NCBI GenBank assembly: GCA_003254925.1
Contig: QANZ01046661.1
Coordinates: 107,343-171,342, forward strand
From: Chamaecrista fasciculata
Lineage: Eukaryota; Streptophyta; Magnoliopsida; Fabales; Fabaceae
Direction of reading: 5' to 3'
DNA: 64,000 nucleotides
Below are positions 1-11,818 of the stretch, piece by piece. Both the position numbers and the translations under genes were made by a program. The stretch's first letter is position 1; each line of letters begins with the position of its first letter. Under the pieces are notes generated by a model. It searched no databases and was not told where the DNA came from. It worked only from the letters and a program-made list of their open reading frames with translations.

Positions 1-324
1 CCATCTACTTCAAAATATAGAAGTTAGGTCTCGCATAACCCAGAACGATAAATTGCTTGTCACTCGTGCAATTGGTCTTTAAGAGAATCCCAAACTCAGA
101 TCAAAAGTAAGCAGAAACACAGGATCTATCCATCCAGGCAAGGCAATTCACTTCAAATCAAACGAGACCGTTCACACAACCAAATCTCAAAAAAATAAAA
201 AAATAAAATTGCTGAGACTGCTAATTGAAAGGATGAATTGAAGAATAGGAAGCGAAAGACGATGATTACATGATAATGAAATGAAGCAAAATAGGTAACG
301 ATAAAAGCGAAGAAATAGACATAC

Positions 325-410
325 CGATAAAGAAAAAGGGGAGAATTTGGGTTCAACGATCCTTGCGTGAGAGGAAGAAGTCCTTTTGAAGAAACTAGGA
401 TTGCTATATA
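325..410 (-). promoter_or_regulatory. Promoter and first leader exon of a minus-strand gene running off the left edge
   Basis: On the minus strand a TATATAG box (about 403-409) is followed by a pyrimidine-rich leader. The leader ends at a good splice donor (G at 325, then GTATGT). There is no ATG-initiated coding frame in this piece, so it looks like a non-coding first exon with the coding part beyond position 1. The body of the gene is not in the window, so its product cannot be named. The call is inferred from the TATA box plus donor only. Confidence 0.3.
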
Positions 411-1764
411 GAGCGTGATTTTCGATTTCGAAAGGGTTTATTTATTATACAAAATCAATTTTCCAATTTTTTTTTTCCATTAATACATACAGATACACTC
501 TACTCAGCTGATGAAGACATGAAGCTTCCTCCTATTTGCTATACGCTACACGAGAGGCGCGTGCTTTACGTACCTTTACCAATCACTGTTCCACTTGTTG
601 TTTTTCGCCATCGACAGTTTTTAACTTTTTTTATTTTTTGGTTGAAAATCATCGAGAGTTCGGTTTAGATATTTTTCATAAATATATATATTTAAAGAAA
701 ATTAATTTTACCAACAGAAAACAATATGATGAATTGATGATAAAATCATGAAAGAACGTTACGGAAATCATTTTTATTGTGACTTTTTAACGAATAATTC
801 AACCAATTTAATTCTTGTTGCAGCCAAATTCATCAAGCGAAGCGTGTGAGGCTGTTTCAGTTACAGATTCGATATTCGATTTCTAATTTTCTATTCGTAA
901 AGAGCAATATTATAATATTATAATAGGCAAAACTATTAATTTTGCAATAAATTTACAATTAATCATCAATTTTGTTCCAATTTTTTTTTCAATTTCATTT
1001 CTAATATTTTATATTTTGATTAATTTTGTTTTTACTAATTTCTTCAAATAAATTAACAATAGATTGTATCTTGTTTTTCAATTTGAGTTATAATTTGAGT
1101 TTTTTTTTATTAATTTTACATTACATATCATTAGTTACGTAGATTTTGTCGTTAATATTTGACTAAAGTAAAAGTAAAAGCGCAAACAACCGCTCCACAA
1201 TCGCAAATTCTCTTTGTCTGTCTGTGGATTTCATTTCACAGGTTCTTTATATTTGCTTTTAGTTTATAGGGAGGGATTGTTTTGATCACAATTCCTCCCT
1301 AATTTTGATCTTTTGTTTTAGTTTTTCAATTGAATAAGTCAGATCTTCAGTCCCCCCAAAGTTTGGTGGTGATTTTCTCCATATCTATTTCTAGTTCTAC
1401 TCTTTCTTTATGAAATGATTGTTCCAATACTAGATCGACTCAGATCTGAACATCTATGTCGAAAAGCTTTCAATCTACGTTAAATTTATGAAGAAGTTTA
1501 CGACATTTTCATTCCTGAAGAAAACTACGTTTCTAATATGCAGGGAGTATAATTGTAAATGTTTTGTTGACAACACCAAGATCGGTGATAATTTTCATCC
1601 TGAGGATATTTTCCACAAAGGATCAGTTGCGCTTTTATTTGTTTCTTTAGTTCAACATTGTTTACAGATTATCCTTCATGTTCATGTACTGTTAGATTTG
1701 TGATTTCTAAATGATTGTAAGTGCCGTTTGGCTTTTCCATAATGTAAGTTGGCTTTGATGCTTT
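411..1764. other. Intergenic, no gene recognised
   Basis: AT-rich sequence between the left-edge promoter and the assembly gap. A pyrimidine-rich stretch around 1190-1260 could be the leader of a plus-strand transcript, but no coding exon follows that I can support. The short open frame at 1488-1703 resembles no family I know. Confidence 0.5.
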
Positions 1765-1812
1765 NNNNNNNNNNNNNNNNNNNNNNNNNNNNNNNNNNNN
1801 NNNNNNNNNNNN
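1765..1812. other. Assembly gap (48 N)
   Basis: A run of N bases. It falls just before a GGACC-rich repeat whose left end is missing, so the gap probably hides the other arm of that repeat. Confidence 0.98.
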
Positions 1813-1854
1813 TTTTTTTTTTGCATTTCTCTTCAATTTCATGAAGAATTCATG

Positions 1855-2156
1855 GATTAGGGACCAAGATGTAAGGTTTGAGAATCTTTAGGGATGCTCT
1901 TTCACTTTCATTTTGATAGTCAGGGACTAAAGTGAAAGGGACTTGAAGTTTTCAGGACTAAATTGTAATTTAAAATAGACAGAGGACTAACGGTGGGAGG
2001 TTTTCAAAACATATGGGACCAAAACTGAGTCAAAAAAAGTTATAGGACTGATTTGGGACTAGAGCAAAGTTATAGGACCAAATTCGAGACAAAAAAAGTT
2101 ATAGGACTGATTTGGGAACTGGAGCAAAGTTATAGGACCAAATTCGCACTTCAGCC
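1855..2156. repeat. Right part of a foldback (MULE-like) element
   Basis: The stretch is made of subrepeats of the type 'aaagttataggaccaaatt'. One unit of about 59 bp is duplicated in tandem (about 2048-2106 and 2107-2156). The right end, read on the minus strand, begins GGCTGAAGTGCGAATTTGG. This matches the GG..AAGTGCA termini of the better-preserved elements elsewhere in the window. The left end is lost in the N gap, so no target-site duplication can be checked. Confidence 0.55.
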
Positions 2157-2414
2157 AAATATTTTTATAATTTCCTCTACACATCACAATCATTGTATAT
2201 ATTTTCATATATTAACACCATTAACAAATATTATTGAGTAAAAAACTCCCAAAAAGACTGTACAAGTGTACATGGAGATTGGAGAGACGTCTTTTTTTTT
2301 GTTTCTTTTTTTGTTTTCTTGGGTGGAAGAAGGCTTTCCTCAATTTAAAAGGCTTCTTGGGGAATTGAAGAAGTTTCTCCATGAAAATGATATAAAAAAA
2401 ATGTAATTATATAG

Positions 2415-2994
2415 TGACAAACTAGAAAATGGGTTGCACTTACCTAGTTCAACGGATGTAGGCTGCGAGAGCAAATGATCGTCCAAGTATCTGCAAGAAC
2501 TTCACAGGGGGGCCCTGCGAAGAATACTCCGACGCCCAAGTTAGTAAGAGAGAAATATGAGAGTAAGAGAATCCTGGGATGCAAATAGTAGCTAACCTTA
2601 AACTGTTGAGTTGGGCTCTATTTATAGAGCAGGGGGAGAGAGGTGGTCAGCGCGCGGGGCGCACCACGTAGCCAGACACGATCTCCACCAGCGGAGGTGG
2701 TGGAGACCGAGATTTGCGGAGCAAGGCAATCGTGGGTGATTGCATGTCGTCTCGCTTGGCGGTTGCCAGGAAACTGGAGATCGTGGGTGTGACTAAGGTC
2801 GTGACCCACGATCTCCCTCAGCGAGGTTTGCGGGACAAGGCAGTCGTGGGTGACTGCGTTAGTCCGGAGGCGGGCACTATGACCGAAGGCGGAGCACGGA
2901 CGCCTCTAATGCTCAGATGGGCACTCGAATGGCTCTAGTGCTCCTTGTCAGGTTTGAAGGGGCCCGGTTCGAGGGTTACTTAGGCGTACGCCCA
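2415..2994 (-). mobile_element. Probable solo LTR of an old retroelement
   Basis: A GC-richer island in AT-rich DNA, starting TG and ending CA, flanked by near-matching 5-base direct repeats (TATAG/AATAG). Read on the minus strand it has a TATAAATAGAG box (about 2618-2630) and internal short direct repeats (about 2713 and 2828). No internal coding region adjoins it, which suits a solo LTR fossil left by recombination between two LTRs. The family is not certain; the length (about 580 bp) would suit a Gypsy-type element. Confidence 0.4.
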
Positions 2995-4154
2995 AATAGT
3001 GATGTATCATATAGTATAGTTGTCCTTGTCGTTTCTTTTTCTTTAAATTGAATACTTAATTGTCCTAATCTTCAAATTCAATAAATATATTTAAAACAAA
3101 AAATAAATATTTTAATAGTTCTCTCTATTTGATGGTGAGGAGTTTTGACTTTTGTAAATTGAATTATTTTTCTTCTTATTTTATGATTTTTAGTCCCATA
3201 CTCCCATGTTTTACAATAACATACTTACAACGTTTTTGTTTGATTTTTTTTTTTCTATTTCTTACTTTGAAAAAAAGGTTATAGATTTAATTATTTAAAT
3301 AAACAAGTATTTAATTGTTGTACCATAAAATTAGCAAATAATGCCTCTATTCTAACAAGCCAAACAATTACTCAAACATTTGAGAGCTCACAAGCTAAAT
3401 TTTTCTCCTTAACTAAGTATTTGTCAATGGGTGACATTAGAGAATCAACTGAAATAAGTTCACTATATCAACTTTAAAAATAAATTATAACTAACTTTAA
3501 ATTCAAATTACTTTGTTCTTTGAGTCTTATTTTATTTAGATTGGAACATTTGTGATTATTGGAACCACTATGCAAACACACTTTAGATGGTACTATGAAT
3601 CATGCAACAAATGTAAAAAAGAAGGTTAAAACTATGGATGGGCAATTATTTGCTCAGGATGTGAAAGTAAAAATATAAAATAAATTTTAAAGATAATGTT
3701 GAAAAGTAGTCAATAATTATTTTTTTTGATAATTCTCTAAAGTAAAAATATTAAATAAATTTTAATGTTAAAAATTAGTCAATAATTATTTGGACTTGGC
3801 TTTAAAAAGTGTCATTGCCTTAGTTAACCCTTCTTTCAGTCGTTCGATGATATAATGTATAGTCAAATTTAAAGTTTGTTTGTTTATAATATAAGTGTCA
3901 TCGGAAGTAAGGGTGTGCGTGTTTATAAGTAGGATATATGAGAATAAAGACTATCATCACTCGTCTTAGGTGTTTTGTCCATTCCCGTTTCTATCTAAAA
4001 AAAAGTTTATTTTGTTTTATTTTTTTAAAGTTAAATGAAATTAAGAGAGAGAAAGAAATAAAAAGTAAAGTGTTAAAAGCAACCCGAAGTTTTATAGCAC
4101 TATTCTAATTATTTTTAACTTTCAAAGTTAAATAACTCTCTAAAAGTTGTTATT
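2995..4154. other. Intergenic, no gene seen
   Basis: Strongly AT-rich DNA with short oligo-A/T tracts. I see no coding exon, RNA gene or well-bounded repeat. A short near-direct repeat with the motif 'gtcaataattattt' occurs near 3710 and 3778. Confidence 0.5.
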
Positions 4155-4834
4155 CGTAAAAGATATGTTGTTGCCTCTAACGTTTGGGGTCAATTTTAGT
4201 TATGCCCTCAATGTTTGTTTTGTGTCAGTTATGCTCTAAACGTTTCACATTGTTGTCAATTATACCCTAACCTCAATTTTTTTTGGGCCAAAGTTTTATT
4301 TTGGTCCTTCAAGTTTGTTCAAAGTTCCGTTTTGGTCCCTCAAGTCTCCGACGAACTTTCTGACGAGATACACGACAGCCCCAACGACTACAAAAACTCT
4401 TAATCTAAGGTTTTTTTTTACCTGAGTTCAATGACGGCATTCATTTTGCGAACAAATGACCGAAAATATGATTTTCGACGATTGTATAAATTTTTCGGCG
4501 ACTATATAATTTTTTGGTGGCTTGCCAGTCATTTTTTCGCAAAATGGAGGTCGTAATTGAACCCAAGAGGTCAAAAAACCTTAGATTGAGAGTTTTCGTA
4601 GTCGTCGGAGTCGCTGTGTATCTCGCTGAAAAGTTCGCTGGATACTAAAGTGACCAAAACGAAACTTTGAGCAAACTTGAAGGACCAAAATAGGACTTTG
4701 GCAAAAAAAAAATTGAAGTTAGGATATAATTGACAACAATGTAAAACGTTGAAGACATAACTGATATAAAACAAACATTGGGGGCATAACTGAAACTGAC
4801 TCCAATCGTTAGAGACACCATCATGTATTTTGCC
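4155..4834. mobile_element. Foldback element, about 680 bp, MULE-like
   Basis: Two long inverted arms face each other. The left arm runs from about 4155 to 4415 (subrepeats such as 'agttatgcc' and 'tttggtcc'). The right arm runs from about 4575 to 4834, where the same text appears reversed and complemented. The right terminus on the minus strand reads GGCAAAATACATG; the left is a decayed copy (CGTAAAAGATATG). Flanking 9-mers match only partly (about 6 of 9), so the insertion is old. The loop between the arms shows no recognisable gene. It lies about 290 bp upstream of the ASY4-like start codon. Confidence 0.6.
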
Positions 4835-5024
4835 TTCTTATAAATATTTTTATATTTTATTAATATATAAAAGATTAACAACTTTTGGCCAACAAAAGTA
4901 TTAAAACCTAAAAGCATATAACTATTCACGCACAAAATATAACTGACCCAAAAATGTAATCCAAAAAGTTAAATGCGTAGAGAAAGTTTCAAAAGCAAAT
5001 AGGAAACTATTTGAGCGCGCGAAC

Positions 5025-5050
5025 AGAGAGAGAGAGAGAGAGAAAGAGAG
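5025..5050. repeat. (GA)n microsatellite in the ASY4-like leader
   Basis: An AG-dinucleotide tract with one interruption, 74-99 bp upstream of the start codon. GA/CT tracts are common in plant core promoters and 5' leaders. Confidence 0.8.
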
Positions 5051-5123
5051 CGTCAAGCCTAAGCTTTGAGTTTCTCTATCAGAAATCCGAAGCGTCTCTT
5101 CTCAGAGCTTCGATTCATCAACA

Positions 5124-7601
5124 ATGTCAGCAAATAAAACCGTAGTCAGGAAACGAGGATCCGAACCCGACCTAATCAAATCGGACAAGAAAAACCGAGT
5201 CGGAGGAGAGAATTTCGAGTTCGACTTTGATCTATCCGAGTTCGTCTTCTGATAACAGTTTACCTTCATCTTTGATTTGATTCGATTGGTTTGTTTGTTT
5301 ATTGTTGGAATCGTATTCTGCGTTACTTCGGAAATTTGAAATTATTGCGATAAATTTACAGTGACATCAAGGGAATCATGTCTGCGCTTCACCACATCAG
5401 AGAGAAAGCTCAGAAGGACGGTCAGAAGAAGAACGAAGAGACTATTTCCAGGTATTACGATGCGCTTTCATATTAATACCTGAACATTTATTTTCATGAG
5501 TTCTAATGGAGTGCTTTAGTGGCTTTGAGTGATTTAGCTTTTGATTTTGTATTGTGAGACTGATAAATGATAAATCAATGCACATTGATTCTGTGATTCA
5601 TCATAATTTTTAAATTATCAGGCATTCAAACTGTTAATTAGGTCTGCGTCGATTTTGTTTGTCAAATTAAGCTAGCCGAATATGTAGTTGATTTCGAGAA
5701 ATGTGCCGATGCCTCTTACGAGAGACTTAAAAATTGGTGAAATAAAAACAGAAAATCGAAATTGAATGATGCGACGGGTTTGTGATCGATGTATTCTGTT
5801 TGTGACAGTGTGGCATCTGAGATCAAGTCTTTGATTGAGGAATTGAAGCTCAAAGTTGATAAGGATAGGTAAAATCGAGGCCGATTAATTTCAAATTCAA
5901 ATTGCCCGGGACATCCTGAATCTCTATTTAGCCATATCTCTCGTTCTGTTTCACTGCACTTACCAAGGAGTTTTGTTTTTATTATGTCAGACAAAGTTTT
6001 GCTAAGGCGCTGTCAAAGAGTTCCAAAGACGTATGTGATAATAACTAGTCACCATTATATAATTTCTTAAGTCATGAGAAGTAAGGGAATTACTTGTTAC
6101 CCAAAACTTATTTTATTTGTGATTGCTAACCTGCAGTGTGAGAATTCTTTGAAGAATGAAACATCGAAGTTTCAATCGCTACATGAAAAATTTTCCAAGG
6201 AGAAAGCCACTCATCTGCAGGCCTTGAAAGGTAGGTACTCACTCTAAAGTTGCTCTCACTGACGTTGTCTGTATGAGTTTTCACCTTCAAACTGCTTGTC
6301 ACAGCAGCTGAAACGTCTTTTTATTTTTAATTCCTTTAGAGATGATAAGTAAAAGTAACAAACGCAGAACGTTCTAACTCACTGAAGCAGCAGGAAATCT
6401 CGATTTAAAACAAAAAAGAACTGAGGCTTGTTTTGTTGTGTATCCATTGCACCTTGCAAGTCATCAGTTTTACTCTTGGATCTGTCGTTTAGTTTTAATA
6501 CTGAGTTTAAACTAGAATAGAAGTGCAACGATGCTCTTTTTTTCTCATTTTGGAGGGCTGTTTGTTGTTTGTCCCGAATCGGATCTCTCGTTATCATTTT
6601 CAAGCAGAAAAAAGGTATTTGCAGATATATGATAGTATTTAAAGCACAATAAGAACTTGATAATCTTAAATGTAACAGTCTCAGAAGCGAAGACAGCATA
6701 ATTAGTTAATCAAGTTAGTCATTTGCAAATATGAAACCTCAGAGTCCACTCCCATCAATCATCAGTTATTTCCCAAAAACTGGAGTTAGAAAATATACGT
6801 GCTTCTATTTTAAATGATAATTATTTAGATTACAGTCTTTTCTTGTTAGGTACTAATTACATAGTGGTTGCTTCTGTTTGCTAGATATTATCTCTAAATT
6901 TGAAGAAGAGAAGGAAAAGCTATTCTTGAGATATGAACAACTGAGTAAGCTATTGATTCATTTCATCTGTCTTGGTTAAAAATGAAAGTCTGGATGCTAT
7001 AACCATTGTATCATTTTAATTCTTTCCAAAGGTTATTTATATAATTTTTTGGCCAAAGTGCAATATTGGTCCTATAAGTTTGCATGAGTTCCCAGATCAG
7101 TCCTATAAGTTTTTTCGTCTCAGATTTGGTCCCATAAGTTTGAAAAATTCTCACCGTTAGTCCTATCGATATTTCCGTTAAATTTTTTCCGTTANATATT
7201 GCACTTTGGCCTAATTTTTTTCTTTCAGCTTTTTGAATGATTTTCATATTTCAGGAAAGAAAGAAAGAAATATGATAGCTGAACAAGAAAAGGCTTGTAA
7301 TGATAAAATTGCCCAGCTGGAAGATTCACTAAAAAAGAAGAAACAGGTATACTTATAATAAGCATCGGGTTCTTGGATTTTCTGCTGCTTTCCTTCCTGC
7401 CTCTGTTAGTTTACACCTGCACAGCACAACACACACACACACACACACATGTATATATAGCTCACTTAGGCATGCAGACAGAAGCATTTAAACTATTCCT
7501 TTTCTCCTCCACAGGATGACAAAACTTTCAGCATTTTAAGAAAAACTCTTGGTTCCTTCTTGGAAAGTGCCTCGGATGAGGATTTTCCACCTGATGATTG
7601 A
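5124..7601 (+). CDS. ASY4: ASY4-like meiotic chromosome axis coiled-coil protein
   Basis: Eight exons: 5124-5239, 5362-5451, 5809-5868, 5991-6030, 6137-6230, 6885-6944, 7255-7346, 7515-7601. All introns are GT-AG, and the exons total 639 nt, giving 212 residues. The protein has a short basic head (KTVVRKRGSE), an acidic patch (FEFDFDLSDD), then a continuous charged heptad-rich region from about residue 45 to 185. It ends with SILRKTLGSFLESASDEDFP. The size and coiled coil fit ASY4, a small axis protein related to the C-terminal coiled coil of ASY3. That family acts with ASY1 and ASY3 on the meiotic chromosome axis and affects synapsis and crossover placement. The identity is from memory of the family and is supported by the PPR and PHO2 neighbours. 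The first donor (CCGA|GTTCGT) is weak but is the only one that keeps the frame (..LSDDIKG..). Intron 6 holds a 161-bp transposon. Confidence 0.7.
7051..7211. mobile_element. 161-bp MULE-like MITE in intron 6 of the ASY4-like gene
   Basis: The terminal inverted repeats are GGCCAAAGTGCAATAT on the left and its reverse complement on the right. A perfect 9-bp direct repeat, TAATTTTTT, flanks it (7042-7050 and 7212-7220). Nine-base duplications are typical of Mutator-like elements. Inside are 'ggtcctataagttt' subrepeats. One N lies at 7195. The element ends 43 bp before exon 7, within reach of the branch site and polypyrimidine tract of that intron. Confidence 0.85.
7429..7449. repeat. (CA)n microsatellite
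   Basis: About ten AC units in the last intron of the ASY4-like gene. Confidence 0.85.
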
Positions 7602-8911
7602 AGACAACCACGATTCATGAAAAACTCTTTTCAGCCCCTGATTTTACTACTTGGATATGTAATTAGAGATAAATTCTAGATCAAGCCTTTTGTGTAGTTA
7701 AACTCACATTTGCAGTTACACGTTGAAGTTATGATACCTCAATCCTTGTATGCAGAGCTTTACAATATTTCAAGTAGTCGTTAAGATTACTTCAAGATGT
7801 TTCTAGTGAGTCAAACATCCTTTCCAAACTTGTTCCTTTTAATTCAAATTCTCATTAAGAAAAGTGTTCACATTAATCTCTTAAAAGTTAATCTTTCTTG
7901 TTAAATAGTACATGATTATTATTCATAATTTGCCAACTATATAACTACCCAAAAAGTAGATTACTCTTAAATTGTTTTATTGTTTATAACTCATTAAAGT
8001 AGACAAATGATGAATATATCTTAAATCTATCTTTGGCTCAACTAAATATGGAAGAACGTTATGATAGTTTCATAAAATATTTTTGAAGTAGCGATTTTAG
8101 CTTATCATTAGACGACTTTAATTGAGGTGAAAAATAGTTCTTTTGTTTTTCAAACTATGATGTCAGTTTTATTTTGACCTTAAAATTATTTTTTTGTTCT
8201 TTGTTAGTCTTTAAATTTTTGCATTTGTCTCATTTTGGTCCTCAAAATATGATTTCATCTAGTTTGTCATTATTTTTACTTTAGACATTTGAGATTGACC
8301 ATTTCTCTTATATATGTATCATAATAAGTAAGCTGACAAAGAGAAAAAAATTATTCTTTAAAAGAAAAATTAATCATAAATTTATTTTTAATTTGTGATC
8401 AAGAATGAATATTTTTTTTTTCAACTTATTTGTTATGATACCTAATTCATTTTAGCTCTACATGTTAAAAATAACCACAAAAATGAAATGAAATCACATT
8501 TTAAATATCAGAATAAAAAAAATATAAAAGTTTAATAATCAAAACAAAGTAAAAAATAATTTTAATGACGAATCTAAAAAGTTTACAAATCTTATATTTT
8601 AAAAGCCTAAATTTTAAAAACTATCAAAAGTCAAAACAACGAACGATTAATTTCCTAAAAAGAAATACAAGAGAAGGAAATTGAAAAGCATATCCACTTA
8701 TGTTATGGTGGCAATAAAACGGGACCCACCCAACCCGTTATCTCTCAAAGGAAAGCAAGAGACATTTTCCCCCATTCGCGTTATCCTCATTTTCTTTCCT
8801 TCTCTTCCACTCTCCCCTTTTGTGCATTTGTTGCTATCTACAGCATGAAATTCATTTGGTAGTGAAAGAGAAGCCCCAAGGTACAAGGCTCTTAATCAAT
8901 ATAGAGCAAAA
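7602..8911. other. 3' end of the ASY4-like gene and promoter of the next gene
   Basis: No further coding exon is seen. Between about 8140 and 8600 are two loosely complementary AT-rich halves with 'ttttggtcctcaaaatatgat'-like text and its reverse. They may be a very decayed foldback element, but I cannot set its ends. The 5' leader of the phosphatase gene begins after about 8780. Confidence 0.5.
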
Positions 8912-11818
8912 ATGGCATGTGCAGGGCTTGTCTTCACCACCCCTTTGAGTTCAACTCCAATTCCCATTTCTCATTCTTCGCGATCTTTCCCTAACCTCCT
9001 TTCTCGTTCATCTTCGATTCTTCGCATTCACTGCTCGGCTTCTAGTTCAGAGGCTAGCCCAGGTTAGATGATCACTTCTGACCATTGTTGAAATTCAAGA
9101 CATTGTACAATATGATGGGTTCGGTTCGTAGCTAGTAATTTCTTGCTTTTTTGTGTGATTTTATCATATGGGTGTTGCTTGAATCACCATTGCAGCAGTG
9201 AAGATTAAAAGGGACTGATCTTGTTAGATAACTTGCTGCCCTTCTATATGTTAATTGGCATAAATGACTTTTGATAGTTACATTTGATTATCTTTACCTT
9301 AGCTTCTCCGTTTCAATAATTTTGAGTAAATTAGTGATTTGGTCCCAAAAGATGATAAATGTCTCAATTTAGTCATATACAATTACAATCAGTTAAGCTA
9401 GTTTAATGTGATTCTTGTTTCCACAAATGCTTATTTGGAGCTAAATTCATGCGGTTAAGGGAAAACATGTGCTTTTACTTTGTAATTGCTGTACTTGTTG
9501 TAAATGGGTTGAAATTCGTTGTCATGTTGCCTTTATCCAGAGAAACTTGTGACCACAGTCGATACTTCTCTGACCGGTGGTGCATTTGATTTCACAAAAG
9601 CAACAAAATCACTAACTAATGAGTTGATCTCTTCACCAAAGACAGTAATTCTTCTAAGGCATGGTCTTAGCACTTGGAATGCAGAAAGTAGGATTCAGGT
9701 TTGTAGTTTTTCTTTTATCTGCTCTCTTATGTTGTTTGGTGGGATGTAGGGGTTGGTTTGCAAACTCATGGTAAAAGAGAGGGTCTGGTAGTAAATAATG
9801 ATTATTATGATTGATTCTATCTCTTTTATGCCTTCATATGCAATGCATTCTTGATTACATATTTTGTATCTGTAATTTTGTTCAAAACATTGAATAGCTT
9901 TATATTTCTGATTGAAGTGTTGGTTAAATTTTAAATATTTAGATTTTTCAAATCAGACATCATTCTTTCACTTTATCTAATGCATATAATCATTAAGTTG
10001 CTGATATATTTGCAGGGAAGCTCAGACTTGTCGGTACTAACAGAAATCGGATTGAAGCAAGCAGAGTGGTGCAAGAATGCCTTACAAAATATATATTTTG
10101 ATCAGTGCTTTGCAAGTCCAATATCTCGTGCCAAGGTTAGAAACTAGAAAACTTAATCCTAGAGCATGTTTATATTATACTGATTTTCAGTTTATTAAAA
10201 AGAAAAAGTTTGTTGCGGTATGATCTAGCAAACTGCTGAAATCGTATGGCGAGGGAGGGAAAAGCCATTGATTTTTCTTGATTCACTGAAGGAGGTATCT
10301 CTATATCATCTTGAAGGCGTGACAAATGGTAAGATTACCTCAATTAATTATGCTGAGCAACTAAACTAAACTTTATAGTACTTTAATAATAACATTGCAT
10401 TTGTCAATTGACAAACAATTTAATTGTTCATAATTCAATTACTGTTGTGACATAGTTAACTTTCTTACATTATGATAGGACGATTAACTAACTGTACTAG
10501 GTAAAGTTAATCCTACTTAATGTTGTCATATATAACATGTTATAAATTAGGCTAAAATGCATAAACCCCTCCCCCCCCCCCCAAACCCTCTCCCCCAAAT
10601 AAACTTTAGTCATTATGCCAAAAGCCTTTGAACTTTTAAAAGTGACGAAAGACTCTCAGAATTTTATTTTTTTTTTGTGCAAAAGATCCCTGTTGTTTAT
10701 ATTTTCATTCAAAAATTCAAGTTTTCTTTTTTTGAATTTTATGATTGTTGTTGTGTTTTACATTGATCCAAAATTAAAAACTATTGTTGCAATTTATAGT
10801 AGCCAAAAAAACTAAAAATTTCTTGTTTTTTTCAATGAAAAATTTAACAAAAGGTGTTATTTGCACAAAATCAAAAGTTCAAGAGTCTTTTGTCACTTTT
10901 CAAAGTTCATGGATTTTTTGTCACATTGACTAAAGTTCAGGGGAGCTTTGTGCATTTTAGCCATTATGATTTGTCTATGTTGTTAATGTTTGATTTGATC
11001 AGTACTCTTCCCACCATTCTTTATTATACATAAACTGAATCAATATGTTCCTACTTTGGAGGCAGCGGATGCCAAGAAAATATATACAGAACAGTATAAA
11101 ACCTGGAGAGAAGATCCAGCCAATTTTTTCATAGATGGTAGATATCCTATAAGAGATCTCTGGGGAGATGCGAGAGATGTTTGGAAGGAAATCTTATTGA
11201 CGCCTGTAAGATCTTCTTGCTATTGTCATTTACAATTTTGCAAGTATTGATTTGGAAGTAACATCTGAGGTTTTTATCTGATTCATCAGGGAGAAAGCTT
11301 TCTTGTTGTGACTCACAAATCTATATTGAGATCATTAACTTGCACCGCCTTAGGTCTAGAACCAGAGAGGTGAGTACTTGTTGGTGCTGTAATTTTAAAT
11401 TTCCTATCATCTTGAGTGCACTCAGTGAAAGATGAACTTCCAATCTTAAATTTAGTGATTTTTCTTAAGTGATTTACTTTATTTTCTATATTCTTTGGAT
11501 TTTACATAAAATTTGTAGAATTTTTGCTAATTTATTTTGTTAATTTGAAAATAAAGTTAGTTGCTTGCTTGAAATGCCAAAACTTGTTGCATCTGCATGG
11601 TTCAAGAAGCGACAGTCTGCTGTTTTCTTTCCATCTAGCAGCTAACATCTTTAGTCTTGGACTTTGATTTTAAATTTTTAATGGTCAGGTTTCGTGCATT
11701 TGAAATCAACAATGGTGGGTTATGCATATTCAACTTCAACATCAGAGGTGAAGCCATGCTTCAGGGATTAAACCTGACGGCTCACATGTACAGTGATCAT
11801 GTCTATCCTCCTAATTGA
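8912..11818 (+). CDS. Chloroplast-type phosphoglycerate mutase-like / CA1P-like histidine phosphatase
   Basis: Seven exons: 8912-9062, 9541-9698, 10016-10135, 10229-10328, 11066-11205, 11290-11369, 11689-11818. They total 879 nt, giving 292 residues. The first 50 or so residues are Ser-rich, with Arg and few acidic residues, as in a plastid transit peptide. The histidine phosphatase signature LLRHGLSTWN puts the phospho-acceptor His near residue 91. ASPISRAKQTAE supplies the conserved Arg, and VVTHKSILR the second His near 232. The family includes phosphoglycerate mutases and 2-carboxyarabinitol-1-phosphatase, which removes phosphate from a Rubisco inhibitor. This protein is a shorter, single-domain relative, so the substrate is not established. 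Exon 5 starts at the downstream of two adjacent AG acceptors (..GGAGGCAG|CG), which alone keeps the frame. Intron 4 (737 bp) is swollen by a foldback element. Confidence 0.85.
10550..10962. mobile_element. 413-bp MULE-like foldback element in an intron
   Basis: It begins GGCTAAAATGCATAAACCCC and ends with the reverse complement of GGCTAAAATGCA. The arms share 'ttgcacaaaatcaaaagttc' and 'aaagttcatgg'-type text in opposite orientations. The flanking bases match only in 7 of 9 positions if one base is moved to the element, so the insertion is older than its relative at 39672-40107, with which it shares ends and arm text. A poly-C run lies near the left end (about 10567-10581). Confidence 0.7.

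Noticed and set aside
1488-1703. 71-codon plus-strand open frame near the left edge
   Set aside because: Cys/Phe-rich but unrecognised, next to an assembly gap, without splice or promoter support.
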